Positions 29,085-38,358 of a stretch of 64,000 bases of DNA are shown one piece after another (within the stretch, counting starts at the first letter, position 1; every line of letters starts with the position of its first letter). The stretch comes from Oceanirhabdus seepicola (GTDB lineage: Bacteria > Bacillota > Clostridia > Clostridiales > Clostridiaceae): NCBI RefSeq assembly GCF_023684385.1, contig NZ_JAGSOJ010000002.1, forward strand, positions 1,054,001 to 1,118,000. The letters run 5' to 3'. The notes beneath the pieces were generated by a model. It saw only the letters and a program-made list of their open reading frames with translations. It ran no database searches and was not told the DNA's origin. Made by a program: the position numbers and the translations under genes.

Positions 29085-30152
29085 ATGGTGCACGGAGGAG
29101 ATATTTATACTGAGGGTAAATTAAAAGGACAGGAACTTATAGATTTCAGTTCTAATATAAATCCGTTAGGGGTACCTGAAAGTTTTAAAAAGAGTTTGGA
29201 TGAGGCATTAAAAAATGTTGTAAATTATCCAGATATAAAATACAGAATGGTGAGAGAATCACTAAGTAGATATGAGGGGATTAATGAGGATTTATTTCTA
29301 CTTGGAAATGGTGCAGCAGAGATAATTGATCTTTCAATATCTACTTTAAAGAGTATACTAATACCAGCTCCTTCTTTTGCAGAATACCATTTAAGTGCAG
29401 AAAAATGGGGAGTACACATTGAGTATTTTCATATGAAAGAGAAGAAAAATGAAGATGGAACATATTCAATGTATATAGATTATGAGAAATTGCTCCAGGA
29501 GCTTGATGGGGTAGAGGGAGTTATATTAGCAAATCCTAATAACCCTGATGGTAGTGTGCTAGATAAAGAGAGTGTTAAAAAAATTCTTCAGCACTGCCAG
29601 AAAACTGGTAAGAAGGTTATCATTGATGAGGCTTTTATTCATTTCACACTACTTGAAGATCAATCCCTTGTAAAATGGGTGAATGAATTTAGCTGTCTCC
29701 TTGTAATTAAGGCTCTTACAAAATATTATGGTATGCCAGGAATCAGATTTGGATACGGTATAACAAGCTCAAAAGAGATGAGAGATGAGATTGAAAAAAA
29801 GCAGAATCCATGGAATATAAATAGTTTTGCAGTAGAGGCTGTGAAGTCTGTGCTTTTTGATGATGATTATAATAAGAAGAGTATAGAATGGTTAGAGAAT
29901 ACCAGAGAGCCTTTTGTTAAGAGATTAATGGGATTTTCTGTATTTAATAAAGTGTATAGGACCCTAGGGAACTATGTATTATGTGAATTAAATGGAATCA
30001 CATCAAAGGAGTTCTATGATGCATGTCTCGAGAGGGGATTCCTCATAAGGAATGCAGATAATTATAGAGGTCTTAGTGAGTATAATATAAGGCTTGCGAT
30101 TAAAGATAAAGATAGAAATGAAAAGTTGTTTGATATGCTGAATAACTTATAG
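29085..30152 (+). CDS. cobD: Threonine-phosphate decarboxylase
   Basis: PLP enzyme giving (R)-1-aminopropan-2-ol phosphate from L-threonine phosphate. 355 aa, fold type I. It shows HGGDIYTEG at the start, DFSSNINPLG, NPNNPDGS, IIDEAFIHF, and the PLP lysine in VIKALTKYYGMPGIRFGY. An in-frame ATG at 29064 lacks a ribosome site, and the family starts just before HGGDIY, so 29085 is preferred. It closes the first cobalamin unit and is followed by a strong terminator. Confidence 0.93.
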   Translation: MVHGGDIYTEGKLKGQELIDFSSNINPLGVPESFKKSLDEALKNVVNYPDIKYRMVRESLSRYEGINEDLFLLGNGAAEIIDLSISTLKSILIPAPSFAEYHLSAEKWGVHIEYFHMKEKKNEDGTYSMYIDYEKLLQELDGVEGVILANPNNPDGSVLDKESVKKILQHCQKTGKKVIIDEAFIHFTLLEDQSLVKWVNEFSCLLVIKALTKYYGMPGIRFGYGITSSKEMRDEIEKKQNPWNINSFAVEAVKSVLFDDDYNKKSIEWLENTREPFVKRLMGFSVFNKVYRTLGNYVLCELNGITSKEFYDACLERGFLIRNADNYRGLSEYNIRLAIKDKDRNEKLFDMLNNL

Positions 30153-30180
30153 ACATAGTTGAGAGTGGAGAGTTGTTTTT

Positions 30181-30210
30181 AAAGCACGGGTGACCGTGCT
30201 TTTTTTTTAC
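30181..30210 (+). terminator. Rho-independent terminator of the cbiK-cbiP-cbiB-cobD unit
   Basis: AAAGCACGG / CCGTGCTTT stem, loop GTGA, followed by a run of Ts. Confidence 0.92.
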
Positions 30211-30286
30211 ATAAAATTTTCACTTAAAGGAATATTAAATATGAAATATAAATATTTTTTTCAATAAATTTAAAGTGGGTGTTTAG

Positions 30287-31108
30287 ATGAAAAAAAGGAC
30301 TCTTTTGATTGTGCTTTTACTGGGGTTTCTTGCATTAGCTGGAATAGGGTATGGAACTTTTGCATTCTTTACTGCAGGTGCAACAAGTGAAAAAAATGAA
30401 ATTTCTAGTGGAACTCTTACAATGAGTGCAAATGGAGAAACTGAAAATTTTAGGTTTGATATTGCAAGTAGCAAATTAGTACCAGGCGATTATATAACGG
30501 TTGGTGAGAATGACACGGCTGAAATAGAGATTAGCAATACAGGAACACTTGATATGGTGTATTTAAGCAATTTTAAATATTCAGATGGAAAAGATAGCAA
30601 CTTTCTTAGTAATGGATTGGTATTTGAGAATCTATCAAGAACTGTTAAGGATAAAACTGGGGAGGTTGTTTCAACTACCTTTTATGTAAGGGATTTTAGT
30701 TTGGCCGCGCCACTGGGAGCATATGTACTTGATATAGACAGGTACGACCTTAAGGGCGAGTTATTTGCTGTAAATACTAGACCTGCTGATGAGTTAATAA
30801 GCATTAGAGAGTGGATAGAATTTTGTGGCACAAAACCAGCTGGACTTGCAAAAGTATATGCTGGACAGCTTGAGCCAGGAGAAAGTGAAACATGGTCTAT
30901 GAAAATTAAATTTCATGAGAAATGTGGAAATGAGTATAATATCAAAAATGGATTTAATATATTTTTAGATTACGGTGCAGAGGCAACACAAAACAGAGTT
31001 GACGCTATAACTAATATGTTGCTTGCGCAGAAAGTTGTGAAGTTAGATTTTAATAATGATGATGGTAGTTTTGATGAAATAGCTAGAGATTGGAAGGATA
31101 CTTTGTAA
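30287..31108 (+). CDS. TasA/camelysin-like exported protein, paralogue 1
   Basis: 273 aa. Signal peptide or anchor TLLIVLLLGFLALAGIGYGT is followed by FAFFTAGATSEKNEISSGTL, the start typical of the TasA/CalY/CotN group whose signal is cut by the SipW-type peptidase. The Ig-like body has LVPGDYITVGEN and AEIEISNTGTLDMVYLS, then GQLEPGESETWSMKIKFHE. Residues about 170-176 read LISIREW, shared with the two following paralogues. TasA-type proteins form fibres in biofilm matrix or coat spores; whether these do is unknown. It lies inside the cobalamin locus but after a terminator, so it is separately transcribed. Confidence 0.75.
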   Translation: MKKRTLLIVLLLGFLALAGIGYGTFAFFTAGATSEKNEISSGTLTMSANGETENFRFDIASSKLVPGDYITVGENDTAEIEISNTGTLDMVYLSNFKYSDGKDSNFLSNGLVFENLSRTVKDKTGEVVSTTFYVRDFSLAAPLGAYVLDIDRYDLKGELFAVNTRPADELISIREWIEFCGTKPAGLAKVYAGQLEPGESETWSMKIKFHEKCGNEYNIKNGFNIFLDYGAEATQNRVDAITNMLLAQKVVKLDFNNDDGSFDEIARDWKDTL

Positions 31109-31153
31109 GTGGTTTTAAAAAATTGAGATATTTAAATTTAAGGTGTGGTTAAT

Positions 31154-31972
31154 ATGAGAAGGGAAAAGAAATTTAAAATAATTATAATTCTACTGGCTAT
31201 TATTGTTATAGCACAAAATATTGACTCAACTTACGCATGGTTCATGAAGAATGTATTTAGTAAGTCTACCACAATTACAACAGGTGATCTTAAAATAAAG
31301 GTAAATGATGCTAGACAGGATTTTACCATAAATATAAATCCTAATGAGATATTTCCTGGAGATTATCTTTCTGTAACAGAAGGTAATAATATTGAATTTG
31401 AGATTGTGAACGAAAGTAGTATACCTATCGTTTATAGCAGTGGATTCAGTTATAGCGGAGAAGATACCTTTATACTAAATGGATTCATTGTAGAAGATGT
31501 TACAAGAGAGGTATATAATGCAGAGAATAAGCAAGTAAAAAGCAAAAAGTATTTCAATAAAAAAAAGCTTATAGGTGAATTCTCATATCTCAAAGATCTC
31601 TTAGATACATATAACATCAATGGGGAAAACGGTGCAGATAGGATGATAAGCTTAAGAGAAGTACAGAATATATATGGATGGATGTTTGGAAATTTTAAAG
31701 GGTATACAACAGGTATGTTAAAACCAGGATGTAGAGAAGTGTGGAAATATAAAATTAAATTCCACGAAAATGCTGCTTCATCTCAATATATTGGAAAGAG
31801 CATGCCTATTCAATATAAAGTTTACAGTGGGCAGAATAATCTTCAGACTTTTAGAAATATATCCAGAAGTTATATAATTAATGTTCCAGAAGATGTATCA
31901 GAACAGTATTTTAATACAACTACAGAATGGCTGTATGAGTCAATTGAGAAGGACTTCTTTACGAAACAGTAG
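31154..31972 (+). CDS. TasA/camelysin-like exported protein, paralogue 2
   Basis: 272 aa from the ATG at 31154, supported by AAGGTG at 31140-31145; the in-frame GTG at 31145 overlaps that site. It has a hydrophobic N-terminus (IIIILLAIIVIAQNI), then DSTYAWFMKN, FPGDYLSVTEGN, and a C-terminal GMLKPGCREVWKYKIKFHEN matching paralogues 1 and 3. A short insert YNINGENGADRMISLREV resembles a calcium-binding loop. It is clearly homologous to its neighbours in full-length order, so the three arose by tandem duplication. Likely surface or fibre protein; function untested. Confidence 0.72.
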   Translation: MRREKKFKIIIILLAIIVIAQNIDSTYAWFMKNVFSKSTTITTGDLKIKVNDARQDFTININPNEIFPGDYLSVTEGNNIEFEIVNESSIPIVYSSGFSYSGEDTFILNGFIVEDVTREVYNAENKQVKSKKYFNKKKLIGEFSYLKDLLDTYNINGENGADRMISLREVQNIYGWMFGNFKGYTTGMLKPGCREVWKYKIKFHENAASSQYIGKSMPIQYKVYSGQNNLQTFRNISRSYIINVPEDVSEQYFNTTTEWLYESIEKDFFTKQ

Positions 31973-32000
31973 AACATGTGGAAAGAGAGGGTGATTATGA

Positions 32001-32840
32001 ATGAGTATAGGAAAAAGAGCAAGAAGAACTGCAGTTGCAGGTATAATTATATTGTGTGTTATTATCATCATAATCACCGCTAGAACCACACGTGCTTGGT
32101 TTACATCAGAGATTTTAAGTGAACTTTCTAAGATAACCAGTGGAACAATGAATGTGGTTGTGAATGATAAGACTAAAAATTTTAATCTAAATATAAAGAG
32201 TACACATATATTTCCTAATGATTATATTGGGCTATCAAAGGATAATTCTGTTGTAGTGAATATTAAAAACAATGGAAGTATACCTATATTTTATACTGGT
32301 AACTTTTCATTGAGTATGAAGAATAAACTTGGATACGGTATGGTTTTTGAAGAGTTGAAAAGGGAAATATTTAATTCAGCTGAGGAAAAAAAGCTGGAGG
32401 AGGTATATATTTTACATAGTAATATAACTGAAAAATATAAGTTGATTGGAGATAAGATTGATAAGTTTGATATTAATGGTAAGGGGACTAGAGGTGGAGA
32501 CGGGATTATTAGTTTAAGAGAATGGAAAGATAATAACAATACAATGGCCGGAATAAATAAGGGGTACTGTGTGGGTGCATTGAAACCTGGATATTATGAA
32601 AAATGGACATACAAGATAAAGTTCCATAGAGATTGCGCATATAGACCACACGCAGGAAAGAGTCTAAAGTTGAGATATAAAGTAAGTAGTACTCAATTTG
32701 AAGAAGATGCTGTTATGGAATTGGTTAAGAGTAATAAAATAGTAGTTACTCCTAAAGATATGAGTGAGGAAGACTTTGAACAAATGGCTTATTACTGGGT
32801 GAATTCAATAGGAAAAGGGTATCTTCAAAATCAGGATTAG
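32001..32840 (+). CDS. TasA/camelysin-like exported protein, paralogue 3
   Basis: 279 aa. Basic start (GKRARRT), a hydrophobic segment (AGIIILCVIIIIITA), then TTRAWFTSE with the SipW-type AW residues, ITSGTMNVVVND, FPNDYIGLSKDN, and GALKPGYYEKWTYKIKFHRD. The loop DINGKGTRGGDGIISLREW is EF-hand-like, with Asp, Asn, Asp and Glu in plausible positions. GAGAGGGTGA precedes the ATG; another ATG four bases upstream is out of frame. No dedicated signal peptidase gene lies nearby, so processing must rely on one encoded elsewhere. Confidence 0.72.
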   Translation: MSIGKRARRTAVAGIIILCVIIIIITARTTRAWFTSEILSELSKITSGTMNVVVNDKTKNFNLNIKSTHIFPNDYIGLSKDNSVVVNIKNNGSIPIFYTGNFSLSMKNKLGYGMVFEELKREIFNSAEEKKLEEVYILHSNITEKYKLIGDKIDKFDINGKGTRGGDGIISLREWKDNNNTMAGINKGYCVGALKPGYYEKWTYKIKFHRDCAYRPHAGKSLKLRYKVSSTQFEEDAVMELVKSNKIVVTPKDMSEEDFEQMAYYWVNSIGKGYLQNQD

Positions 32841-32964
32841 TAGTTATTTGAATATGCATTAATAAGATTGTGGGAGTTTTTAAAAGATTATGGTTTATTT
32901 TGTTGAAATATTATATAATGAAGATAATGATTATTAGATAAATAGAATGAAAAATAAATTAGTA
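32841..32964 (+). other. Spacer before the second riboswitch
   Basis: No gene. AT-rich DNA between the TasA-like genes and the riboswitch. It should carry the promoter of the cbiA unit; TTGTTGAAATATTATATAATG-like bases near 32900-32920 are a weak candidate. Confidence 0.3.
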
Positions 32965-33162
32965 AATCTAGGTGCCCATAGGGTGAAAAGGGAATGTGGT
33001 GAAAATCCACAACAGCCCCCGCTACTGTAAGTGAGGACGAGCCTTCATATCCATTTAGAATAGTTTGTATAGATATCTATATTCTGAAGAAGGAGAAGGG
33101 GAGAGTGATTCACAAGTCAGGAGACCTGCCTAGTATATTAAGCATAAGATTTCGGAGGGAAA
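32965..33162 (+). promoter_or_regulatory. Cobalamin riboswitch upstream of cbiA
   Basis: Same core as the first copy: AGGTGCCCATAGGGTG, GGGAATGTGGTGAAAATCC, ACAGCCCCCGCTACTGTAA, B12 box AAGTCAGGAGACCTGCC, and the closing TTTCGGAGGGAAA. The variable arm (33060-33110) is longer and folds as a separate hairpin. Here the conserved GGAGGG is far from the start codon, and a terminator follows, so control should be by premature termination. Confidence 0.95.
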
Positions 33163-33170
33163 TTCTTTTT

Positions 33171-33214
33171 ACGGACTTTCTCTGCCCTTTTTGAGTGAGT
33201 CCGTTTTATTTTGA
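33171..33214 (+). terminator. Expression-platform terminator of the cbiA riboswitch
   Basis: ACGGACT / AGTCCGT stem around a 20-base loop, followed by TTTATTTT and lying between the aptamer and cbiA. Confidence 0.8.
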
Positions 33215-33235
33215 GAAAAATGAGAGGTAAAGATT

Positions 33236-34618
33236 ATGAAGGGATTGATTATTGCTTCAAATGGAAGTGGTGGAGGAAAAACTACATTTACTATGGGATT
33301 ATTAAAGGCTCTTGTTAACAGAGAGGAAAAGGTTCAGAGTTATAAGGTTGGACCAGATTATATAGATCCTGCTTTCCATAGTATGATTACAAGTGAACCA
33401 TGCAGAAATCTAGATTTATATCTAATGGGAGAGAAGGGTGTTAAATACTCAATCGCAAATGGCAATAAAGATTATGCTATTATCGAGGGAGTTATGGGAT
33501 TATATGATGGGAAAGGGATTGATGAGAAATATTCCACATATCATCTTTCGGAGACCTTAGGTTTACCAATCATTCTTGTTTTATCTCCAAAAGGAGTCTC
33601 TACAACATTATGTGCAGAGATTATGGGACTTAAACAATTTAGAAATGCAAATATAGCTGGAGTGGTTCTGAATGGTATATCAGAGAGTTACTATAAACTA
33701 TTAAAGTTATCAATAGAAGAAAATTGCGGGGTAAATGTATTAGGATATATCCCTAAGGATGATAGATTAAAGCTTGGTTCAAGGCATCTTGGGCTTATTC
33801 AGAGTAGTGAGGTTGAGGATATTCAGGAGAAGATTGCACTTTGTGGTGAATTGGTAGAAAAATATGTTGATGTTGATTCAATTCTGAGTATTTCAAAGGA
33901 ATGTAAACAATATGATGTTGAATATGATTTCAGAGAAATTGAAGGATTAAATCTTAAAATTGGAGTTGCTCTAGATAAGTCATTTAGTTTCTACTATAAA
34001 GATAATCTTGATATATTAGAGAGAGCAGGGGAAATTCATTATTTTAGCCCATTAAAAGATAAAAGTCTACCAGAGGATATAGATTTTCTATATATAGGAG
34101 GGGGATATCCTGAGGTATTCAGAAGTGAACTTTCATCAAATGTGGAATTAATTAATGATATAAAGAAGAAACTTGAAGATGGATTACCTTGTTATGCAGA
34201 ATGTGGTGGGTTAATGTATTTAACTCAAGGTATAAATAATAAAGAAATTGAAGCGCTTGAGGATACACAGCAAACTTATTCTTTGGTTTCATTTTTCAAT
34301 GGTAATAGTTATATGACAAAGAGACTCCAAAATTTTGGGTATGCTACTGTTGAAGTAGGAGAAAAATCACCTATACATAAGAGTAATCTTAGGATTAATT
34401 GTCATGAGTTTCATAGATCATTTGTTGACCTTCAAGAAGAAACATCATATGAGGTTGAGAAGGTTAATATTTATGGCGAACTTAAAAAGTGGAAATGTGG
34501 ATATGTGAAGAAAAATACTTTAGGGGCTTATGCTCATATTCATTTCCTGGGAAATGAGAAATTTATTATTGACATACTGAAAGAAGCCAAAGAACGAATA
34601 ACAAAGATAAAAAAATAA
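33236..34618 (+). CDS. cbiA: Cobyrinic acid a,c-diamide synthase
   Basis: Glutamine-dependent amidation of the a and c carboxylates of cob(II)yrinic acid. 460 aa. The ATP-binding domain begins IIASNGSGGGKTTFTMG with KVGPDYIDPAFH and LYDGKG. The amidotransferase domain has IGGGYPEVF, the nucleophile Cys in CYAECGGLMYL, and the His in AHIHFLG. First gene of the large second cobalamin unit, under the upstream riboswitch. Confidence 0.96.
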   Translation: MKGLIIASNGSGGGKTTFTMGLLKALVNREEKVQSYKVGPDYIDPAFHSMITSEPCRNLDLYLMGEKGVKYSIANGNKDYAIIEGVMGLYDGKGIDEKYSTYHLSETLGLPIILVLSPKGVSTTLCAEIMGLKQFRNANIAGVVLNGISESYYKLLKLSIEENCGVNVLGYIPKDDRLKLGSRHLGLIQSSEVEDIQEKIALCGELVEKYVDVDSILSISKECKQYDVEYDFREIEGLNLKIGVALDKSFSFYYKDNLDILERAGEIHYFSPLKDKSLPEDIDFLYIGGGYPEVFRSELSSNVELINDIKKKLEDGLPCYAECGGLMYLTQGINNKEIEALEDTQQTYSLVSFFNGNSYMTKRLQNFGYATVEVGEKSPIHKSNLRINCHEFHRSFVDLQEETSYEVEKVNIYGELKKWKCGYVKKNTLGAYAHIHFLGNEKFIIDILKEAKERITKIKK

Positions 34619-34647
34619 AGTTCTCAGAAGAATAAGGAGGAATTGAG

Positions 34648-35274
34648 ATGGATTATATTAAAAAACCAATGGGTATTGAGGTTAAGAGTTTTGAGATAAT
34701 AGGTGAGGAGATGGGTCCGCATAGTTTTAATGAGAGAGAATTGTCAATAATAAAGAGAGTGATACATACTACTGCAGATTTTGAATATAAGGATATAACT
34801 TATATTAGAGAAGGAGCAATAGATGCTGCAGGTAATCTTTTAAAACAAGGTATTAAGATATACACTGATACAAAGATGGCTATGTCTGGAATGAATAAGA
34901 GAGCACTTGAAAAATTAGGGTGTGAAGTTGTATGTTATGTAAGTGATGAGGATGTTACTATTGATGCAAAGAAGAGAGGGATAACTCGTTCTATGGCAGG
35001 TGTTGAGAAGGCTGTTGAAGAGGGGATTCAGTTCTATGTATTCGGTAATGCACCAACTGCTTTATTTAGACTTAAAGAGTTGATGTTAGAAGGAAAAGCT
35101 GATGTTAAATTCGTTTTAGGTGCACCGATAGGATTCGTGGGAGCAGCTGAGAGCAAAGAAGAGATTGAAAAGATGGATATACCAATGATTACTGTAAGAG
35201 GAAGAAAAGGTGGAAGTACTGTTGCAGCTTCAATTGTGAATGCTCTTATGTACTTAAATGTAGACAGAAACTAG
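34648..35274 (+). CDS. cbiC: Cobalt-precorrin-8 methylmutase
   Basis: Moves the C11 methyl group to C12, giving cobyrinate. 208 aa, normal length. The family stretches MGPHSFNERELSIIKRVIHT (with the catalytic His in RVIHTT), DTKMAMSGMNK, and APIGFVGAAESKE with the RGRKGGSTVAASIVNAL end are all present. AAGGAGG precedes the ATG. Cytoplasmic; 29 bases after cbiA. Confidence 0.96.
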   Translation: MDYIKKPMGIEVKSFEIIGEEMGPHSFNERELSIIKRVIHTTADFEYKDITYIREGAIDAAGNLLKQGIKIYTDTKMAMSGMNKRALEKLGCEVVCYVSDEDVTIDAKKRGITRSMAGVEKAVEEGIQFYVFGNAPTALFRLKELMLEGKADVKFVLGAPIGFVGAAESKEEIEKMDIPMITVRGRKGGSTVAASIVNALMYLNVDRN

Positions 35275-35286
35275 AGGTTGATAAGT

Positions 35287-36381
35287 ATGTTAGATTTATA
35301 TATTAACAGTGGTGGTAAAAAGCTTAGATGTGGATATACGACGGGTTCATGTGCTTCGGCTGCTGCTAAAGCTGCAACACAAATGCTCTTTCAAAAGAGT
35401 GAACTTAAGAGTATAGAGATTGATACCCCTAAAGGGATTAGACTTACCATACCAGTTGAGAAGGTAAGGGTTGGGGAAGATTTTGTGGAATGCTGTGTTT
35501 TAAAAGACGGTGGAGATGACCCAGATATAACTAATGGTATCGAGATATGGGCTAGAGCTGAGAAAAAAGAAGATGGTTATGAACTAAAAGGTGGTATTGG
35601 TGTAGGAGTTGTCAAGGGTGAAGGTTTATATGTACCTGTTGGAGAACCAGCAATAAATCCAGTTCCACGTAAGATGATAAAGAAAGAGGTTCATGAGGTT
35701 CTACCTGAGGACTGTGGTGTGACAATTACAATATTTGTTCCTGAAGGGGAGGAAATTGCTAAAAAGACTTTTAATCCAAGACTTAATATAATTGGTGGAA
35801 TATCTATATTAGGTACCACAGGGATTGTTGTTCCTATGAGTGAAGAAGCTTTGAAAGGTTCTGTGGAGCTTGAGATACAGTCTAAGTTTAAACAGGGAGT
35901 AACTGAACCTATTCTTGTTTTTGGGAATATGGGTGAGAATTTCTGTGAGAAGATGGGACTTGATAAATCCAAGTGTGTTGAGATGTCAAACTTTGTTGGG
36001 TTTGCTCTTGATACATGCAGAGGACTTGGAATTAAAAAGGTAACCATAGTAGGTCATATAGGAAAGATGTGCAAAATATCAATGGGATGTTTTCAGACTC
36101 ATTCACGTGTTAGTGATGTTAGACTTGAGAGTTTAGCACTAGAGTTGGCGTTGAATGGAGTTGATACTTCCATTGTGAAAGATATATATGATGAGAAGAC
36201 AACAGAAGGAGCTGTTAATAAACTCCATGAGAAATATGAAGATAAATATGATTTCATATATAAGAATTTATGTGAGAAGATTCAAAGAAGAATCGAGATA
36301 TACAATTATGAAGAGATGAAGTGTGATGTGGCAATCTTTGCAATGAAGAGAGGACTTTTATACAGCACAATAGAGAAATAG
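35287..36381 (+). CDS. cbiD: Cobalt-precorrin-5B C1-methyltransferase
   Basis: Methylates C1 in the anaerobic pathway; its presence marks that route. 364 aa. Shows [19 protein letters not shown] at the start, [12 protein letters not shown], and [14 protein letters not shown] and [19 protein letters not shown] later. GAGGTTGATAAGT places the ribosome site before the ATG at 35287; a TTG at 35278 is in frame but overlaps it. Twelve bases after cbiC. Confidence 0.95.
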   Translation: MLDLYINSGGKKLRCGYTTGSCASAAAKAATQMLFQKSELKSIEIDTPKGIRLTIPVEKVRVGEDFVECCVLKDGGDDPDITNGIEIWARAEKKEDGYELKGGIGVGVVKGEGLYVPVGEPAINPVPRKMIKKEVHEVLPEDCGVTITIFVPEGEEIAKKTFNPRLNIIGGISILGTTGIVVPMSEEALKGSVELEIQSKFKQGVTEPILVFGNMGENFCEKMGLDKSKCVEMSNFVGFALDTCRGLGIKKVTIVGHIGKMCKISMGCFQTHSRVSDVRLESLALELALNGVDTSIVKDIYDEKTTEGAVNKLHEKYEDKYDFIYKNLCEKIQRRIEIYNYEEMKCDVAIFAMKRGLLYSTIEK

Positions 36382-36413
36382 AATGTAATTTTCTATATAG
36401 GAGGGGATAAATA

Positions 36414-37016
36414 ATGGTAACCATTGTTGGTATTGGGCCAGGTGCTAGAGAATATATTATTCCTTTAGCTATTGATGTGTTAAAAGAAAGTGATGTAATT
36501 CTAGGTTTTGAAAGAGCATTAAAGAGTATAGATTTTATAGATAAGAACAAGAAATGTGTAACTAGCATATCTTCTATACTTGAAGAGGTCAAAGGGTACC
36601 AAGGAAATGCTGCTATAGTAGCATCAGGCGATCCTTGTTTCTATGGGATAAGTGATTATTTGAAGAGAAATATGGATGAAGAGATTAGAATAATTCCTGG
36701 TATAAGTAGCTTTCAATATCTTGCATCAAAGAAAGCTCTTCCTTGGCATAATGCACATGTGAGTAGTATGCATGGGAGAGAAAATAACTTTATACAATGT
36801 GTTCAGGAGAAGGAAACTTCGTTTTGGTTAACAGGTAAGAAGAATACTCCTGAGATGTTATGCAAAGAACTTTTCAATAATGAGATTATGTGTAAGGTTA
36901 TTGTTGGGGAGAATCTATCCTATGAAGATGAAAAAATCACAGAAGGAAGCCCTGAGGAACTTATGAATAAAGAGTTTTCATGGCTGAGTGTTGTGGTTGT
37001 TAGGAGAAAAGTCTAA
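36414..37016 (+). CDS. cbiE: Cobalt-precorrin-7 C5-methyltransferase
   Basis: SAM-dependent methylation at C5, working with CbiT. 200 aa. The tetrapyrrole methylase fold begins VTIVGIGPGAREYI, with IVASGDPCFYGISDYL and RIIPGISSFQYLASK. GGAGGGG precedes the ATG. Its stop overlaps the cbiT start (TAATG); in many bacteria the two are fused as CobL, while here they are separate but coupled. Confidence 0.95.
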   Translation: MVTIVGIGPGAREYIIPLAIDVLKESDVILGFERALKSIDFIDKNKKCVTSISSILEEVKGYQGNAAIVASGDPCFYGISDYLKRNMDEEIRIIPGISSFQYLASKKALPWHNAHVSSMHGRENNFIQCVQEKETSFWLTGKKNTPEMLCKELFNNEIMCKVIVGENLSYEDEKITEGSPEELMNKEFSWLSVVVVRRKV

Positions 37017-37576
37017 TGAGAATAATAAAAGATGATGAATTTATAAGAGCTAAGGTTCCCATGACTAAAGAAGAAGTAAGAACTTTAAGTCTAGTAAAAA
37101 TGGATATTAAAGAAGACAGTAGAATACTTGATGTTGGAGCGGGTACAGGCTCAGTGAGTATTGGCGCTGCAGTGAATTGTCCAAAGGGAGAAGTTATCGC
37201 TATTGAGAAGGAAGATAAAGCTGTTGAGCTTATTAAACTCAATATAGATAAAATTGGAATAGATAATATGAAAGTAATCCATGGTCTGGCTCTTGAAGAA
37301 CTAAAAGGACTTAATGGAAAGTTTAATTCAGTGTTTATCGGAGGAAGCGGCGGAGAGTTGGATGAAATAATTGAAATATGCTACAATCTCCTTTATGATG
37401 AAGGTAACATGGTACTGAACTTCATCACATTGACAAATGCCGTGAAAGCTATGGACAAACTTGAAGAAATGGGTATGGAATATGAGTGTGTACAAGTAGC
37501 TGTTAACAGAATAAAGGGTAAGAGTAAAATGATATTGGCTAACAATCCCATTTTTATAATTAACGGAAGAAAATAA
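37016..37576 (+). CDS. cbiT: Cobalt-precorrin-6B C15-methyltransferase (decarboxylating)
   Basis: Methylates C15 and removes the C12 acetate carboxyl. 186 aa. A class I SAM fold with ILDVGAGTGSVSIGAA as the SAM-binding motif I, preceded by MTKEEVRTLSLVKM, and VFIGGSGGELDEI. Starts one base into the cbiE stop. Confidence 0.95.
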   Translation: MRIIKDDEFIRAKVPMTKEEVRTLSLVKMDIKEDSRILDVGAGTGSVSIGAAVNCPKGEVIAIEKEDKAVELIKLNIDKIGIDNMKVIHGLALEELKGLNGKFNSVFIGGSGGELDEIIEICYNLLYDEGNMVLNFITLTNAVKAMDKLEEMGMEYECVQVAVNRIKGKSKMILANNPIFIINGRK

Positions 37577-37662
37577 AAATATTGATTAAGGCGTATGATA
37601 CAAAATATCCGTCGCATGCTGACTGGTTAGTTTTTTGAATATGCCTAAGAGGAGGAAAAGTA

Positions 37663-38346
37663 ATGGCAAAGTTATTTGGAATAGGTGTTGGACCAGGAGA
37701 TAGTGAACTTCTAACAATTAAAGCTATTAGAGCAATGGAGAACAGTGAGGTTATATTTGCTCCAAGTGCATTTGAAGGTGGAGAGAGTATCGCATACGAA
37801 ACTGCGAAAGAGTATATTAGTGAAGATAAGAAGATTGAGATAATTCATTTTCCAATGGGAAAGGATAATACTCAAGATAAGGCAAGGGAAACATATGAAG
37901 CAATATATCAATATTTAAAGAAAGGTATGAATGTATCATTCCTTACAATAGGAGATCCTTTTGTATATAGTACTTACACTCATTTGTTGAATTATATCAA
38001 CGAAAGAGGATTTGAGGTTGTAACTGTACCTGGTATAACTTCTTTCTGTGCTAGTGCCGCTGTTGCTAATGAATACCTAGTGCTTGGTAATGAACCTCTT
38101 ATGGTTACGCCAGCAGCTAGATTAGATGCTGTTAAAGATGAAAAGTTTTTGGTTATTATGAAAGTATATAAGAGAGAAGAAGAGGTTGTTGATTTCTTAG
38201 ATGCTAATGGATTTGACTATGTTTATATAAAGAAAGCTGGAAGAGTTGGAGAAGAGATTTTAAGAGATAGAGAAGAAATTATAAAGAACAAAGAATATAT
38301 GGCGTTAATTCTTGCTAAGAAAAAAGAATTAGCACAGGTTATATAG
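37663..38346 (+). CDS. cbiL: Cobalt-factor II C20-methyltransferase
   Basis: Methylates C20 of cobalt-sirohydrochlorin. 227 aa. Shows FGIGVGPGDSELLTIKA at the N-terminus, FLTIGDPFVYSTYTHLL, and VPGITSFCASAA. AGAGGAGG precedes the ATG. The 86-base gap before it contains no gene; the unit appears continuous. Confidence 0.95.
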   Translation: MAKLFGIGVGPGDSELLTIKAIRAMENSEVIFAPSAFEGGESIAYETAKEYISEDKKIEIIHFPMGKDNTQDKARETYEAIYQYLKKGMNVSFLTIGDPFVYSTYTHLLNYINERGFEVVTVPGITSFCASAAVANEYLVLGNEPLMVTPAARLDAVKDEKFLVIMKVYKREEEVVDFLDANGFDYVYIKKAGRVGEEILRDREEIIKNKEYMALILAKKKELAQVI

Positions 38347-38358
38347 GGGGAAAATAGA

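Noticed and set aside
30287..32840. Cobalt or B12 transport function for the trio inside the cobalamin locus.
   Set aside because: No transporter, lipobox or corrinoid-binding feature; the N-termini and body fit the TasA/camelysin type.
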